Part shown: positions 7,724 through 8,920 of the stretch, one piece after another | Layout: each line of letters begins with the position of its first letter | Numbering within the stretch: the stretch's first letter is position 1 | Source: an uncultured Oscillospiraceae bacterium | Lineage (GTDB): Bacteria > Bacillota > Clostridia > Oscillospirales > Acutalibacteraceae | Assembly (NCBI GenBank): GCA_902462665.1 | Contig: CABQCM010000030.1 | Coordinates: 1-8,920, forward strand | Reading direction: 5' to 3' | Length of the DNA stretch: 8,920 bases | Notes under the pieces: model-generated | Databases searched by the model: none | Told to the model about the DNA's origin: nothing | The model's input: only the letters and a program-made list of their open reading frames with translations | Program-made: the position numbers and the translations under genes

Positions 7724-8920
7724 TTATCCTACCGGGATGCGTTCCACCGGATACTGCACCGCCAGGGCCTTGCCCTTACCGGCAAAGGCGGCGAGGATGG
7801 AGAGCACGCCCACCCGCCCGAAATACATCAAAGCGGCGACAACCAGCTTGGAAAAAATCGAAAACTCGGGCGTAATTCCCATCGAAACTCCGACCGTGTT
7901 GACCGCCGAGACGACCTCATACAGCACCTGCTCCACCGTAAAGGGCTGGGCGTAGCAGATGATCACCGTCGCCCCCAACACCAGCGCGATATACACCAGG
8001 CAAATGGCGCTGGCACGTTTCAAGGTGTCGTCGTCGATTCTGCGTTTGAAGCTGTGGAGGGTGCGGCGGTCGCGCAGCACGGCCAGCAGAGAGAGCACAA
8101 TGACAAAAAAGGTAGTGGTTTTCATGCCGCCGGCTGTCGAGCCAGGGGAACCGCCAATCATCATCAGCAGCATCCCTACCAGACGGGTTGCTCCCGAAAG
8201 CTGGTTGGCGTCCACCGTGCTGAAACCGGCTGTGCGGTAGGTGACGCTTTGGAACAAAGCGGCCATGCCCGATTCAGGAAGGGACAAATCGGCGTAAGCC
8301 CCACCTCGCTCGGCAATCCAAAACAGGATAGCGGGCGCGATGATCAGCACGAGAGTGACCGACAGCACGATTTTGGTATGCAGATTGTATTTTTTCCAGT
8401 GCCAGCGGTTCCAATACAAGTCCTGCCATACCACAAATCCAAGACCGCCCGTGACAATCAAAAACATAATCACAAAATTCACCAGCGGGTCGCCAACATA
8501 GGGAGTCAGGGAGCAGAAGGGACTGAAATCCCGCCCTAGAAGGTCAAACCCCGCGTTGCAAAAGGCCGACACCGAATGGAAGATGGAATAATATATCCCC
8601 CGGCCAAAGCCCATGTCGGGCACGAAGCGAAAGGCCAGTAGCACCGCGCAGATTCCCTCGAGAAGAAAGGTGACCTGCAATACCCGTTTGCACAGACGCA
8701 CTGCGCCGCCCAGTTGGAAAGCCCCCGCGCTTTCCTGTAAAAAGGTTCGCTCCGACAGGCCGATGCGGCGGCGAAAGGCCAACGAAAAAAAGGTGGCGAC
8801 CATCAACACGCCGAGGCCGCCCACCTGAATGAGCGCGAGCACGATGAGCTGACCGAACAGTGACCAGTGCGCCGCCGTGTCTACCACCACCAGCCCGGTA
8901 ACGCAGGTGGGCGGCCTCGG
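7724..8920 (-). CDS. ktrB: KtrB/TrkH-type K+ transporter membrane subunit (5' end cut by window edge)
   Basis: This is the ion-conducting membrane subunit of a Ktr/Trk potassium uptake system. The window encodes 398 residues to the TAA at 7724-7726; full KtrB proteins have about 440-460, so only the first helices and part of the first pore loop are missing. Visible superfamily signatures are CVTGLVVVDT at the first pore loop (about 8881-8905), SAFCNAGFDLLG at the second, TAGFSTVDA and GGSPGSTAGGMK (8120-8155) at the third, and AVNTVGVSMG at the fourth. The intervening segments are strongly hydrophobic. The reading frame stays open to base 8920, so translation does not begin at the internal GTG at 8890. 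The first four residues in frame (P-R-P-P) differ from the alanine/serine-rich sequence normally found before CVTGL. It is upstream of, and co-transcribed with, the RCK subunit gene. Ion selectivity (K+ versus Na+ coupling) cannot be decided here. Confidence 0.93.
   Translation of the reverse strand, partial: PRPPTCVTGLVVVDTAAHWSLFGQLIVLALIQVGGLGVLMVATFFSLAFRRRIGLSERTFLQESAGAFQLGGAVRLCKRVLQVTFLLEGICAVLLAFRFVPDMGFGRGIYYSIFHSVSAFCNAGFDLLGRDFSPFCSLTPYVGDPLVNFVIMFLIVTGGLGFVVWQDLYWNRWHWKKYNLHTKIVLSVTLVLIIAPAILFWIAERGGAYADLSLPESGMAALFQSVTYRTAGFSTVDANQLSGATRLVGMLLMMIGGSPGSTAGGMKTTTFFVIVLSLLAVLRDRRTLHSFKRRIDDDTLKRASAICLVYIALVLGATVIICYAQPFTVEQVLYEVVSAVNTVGVSMGITPEFSIFSKLVVAALMYFGRVGVLSILAAFAGKGKALAVQYPVERIPVG

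Noticed and set aside
6972..7955. Open frame of about 327 codons on the + strand opposite ktrA and the end of ktrB
   Set aside because: It runs across the ktrB-ktrA boundary in antisense, matches no family I know, and both - strand proteins are clear family members. It is a codon-bias shadow.

Overview
The window reads as the chromosome of an obligately anaerobic, Gram-positive Clostridia-type bacterium, with a GC content high for that class (an Oscillospirales-like gut anaerobe would fit). The genus cannot be fixed from the sequence. The support is a single-chain pyruvate:ferredoxin oxidoreductase, a rubrerythrin, a KtrB/KtrA-type potassium system, AGGAGG-type ribosome binding sites and consensus sigma-A promoters.

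Layout. Bases 1-4780 hold two highly biased, GC-rich central-metabolism genes on the + strand: nifJ (pyruvate:ferredoxin oxidoreductase) and gap (glyceraldehyde-3-phosphate dehydrogenase). A 159-bp spacer with competing hairpins separates them, and a strong intrinsic terminator follows gap. Bases 4790-6180 form a lower-GC islet. It contains an unrecognised 304-residue membrane-anchored protein (+), with its own sigma-A promoter, facing a 77-residue XRE-type regulator (-). The two converge on one bidirectional terminator. Bases 6219-6965 carry a self-contained rubrerythrin unit on the - strand: a perfect TTGACA-17-TATAAT promoter, a 23-bp operator-like palindrome over the start point, a structured leader, the gene and a GC-rich terminator. 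Bases 7020-8920 carry a - strand operon of a K+ channel subunit (KtrB/TrkH family, cut by the window end) followed by its regulatory RCK subunit (KtrA/TrkA family), with a likely terminator.

How they fit together. GAPDH supplies NADH in glycolysis. Pyruvate from the same pathway is split by PFOR to acetyl-CoA, CO2 and reduced ferredoxin. Both PFOR and low-potential ferredoxin chemistry are oxygen sensitive, and rubrerythrin is a standard peroxide-detoxifying enzyme of such anaerobes. The palindrome at its promoter resembles Fur/PerR-family boxes, which suggests peroxide or iron control (inference). The K+ uptake operon is housekeeping and not obviously connected.

Most of the window is ordinary core genome. 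The parts least explained by known biology are the 304-residue membrane protein, the XRE regulator with an inverted repeat on its own promoter, the rubrerythrin control region and the nifJ-gap spacer. I found no CRISPR array, insertion sequence, tRNA or rRNA, and nothing that amounts to a clearly new multi-gene system.
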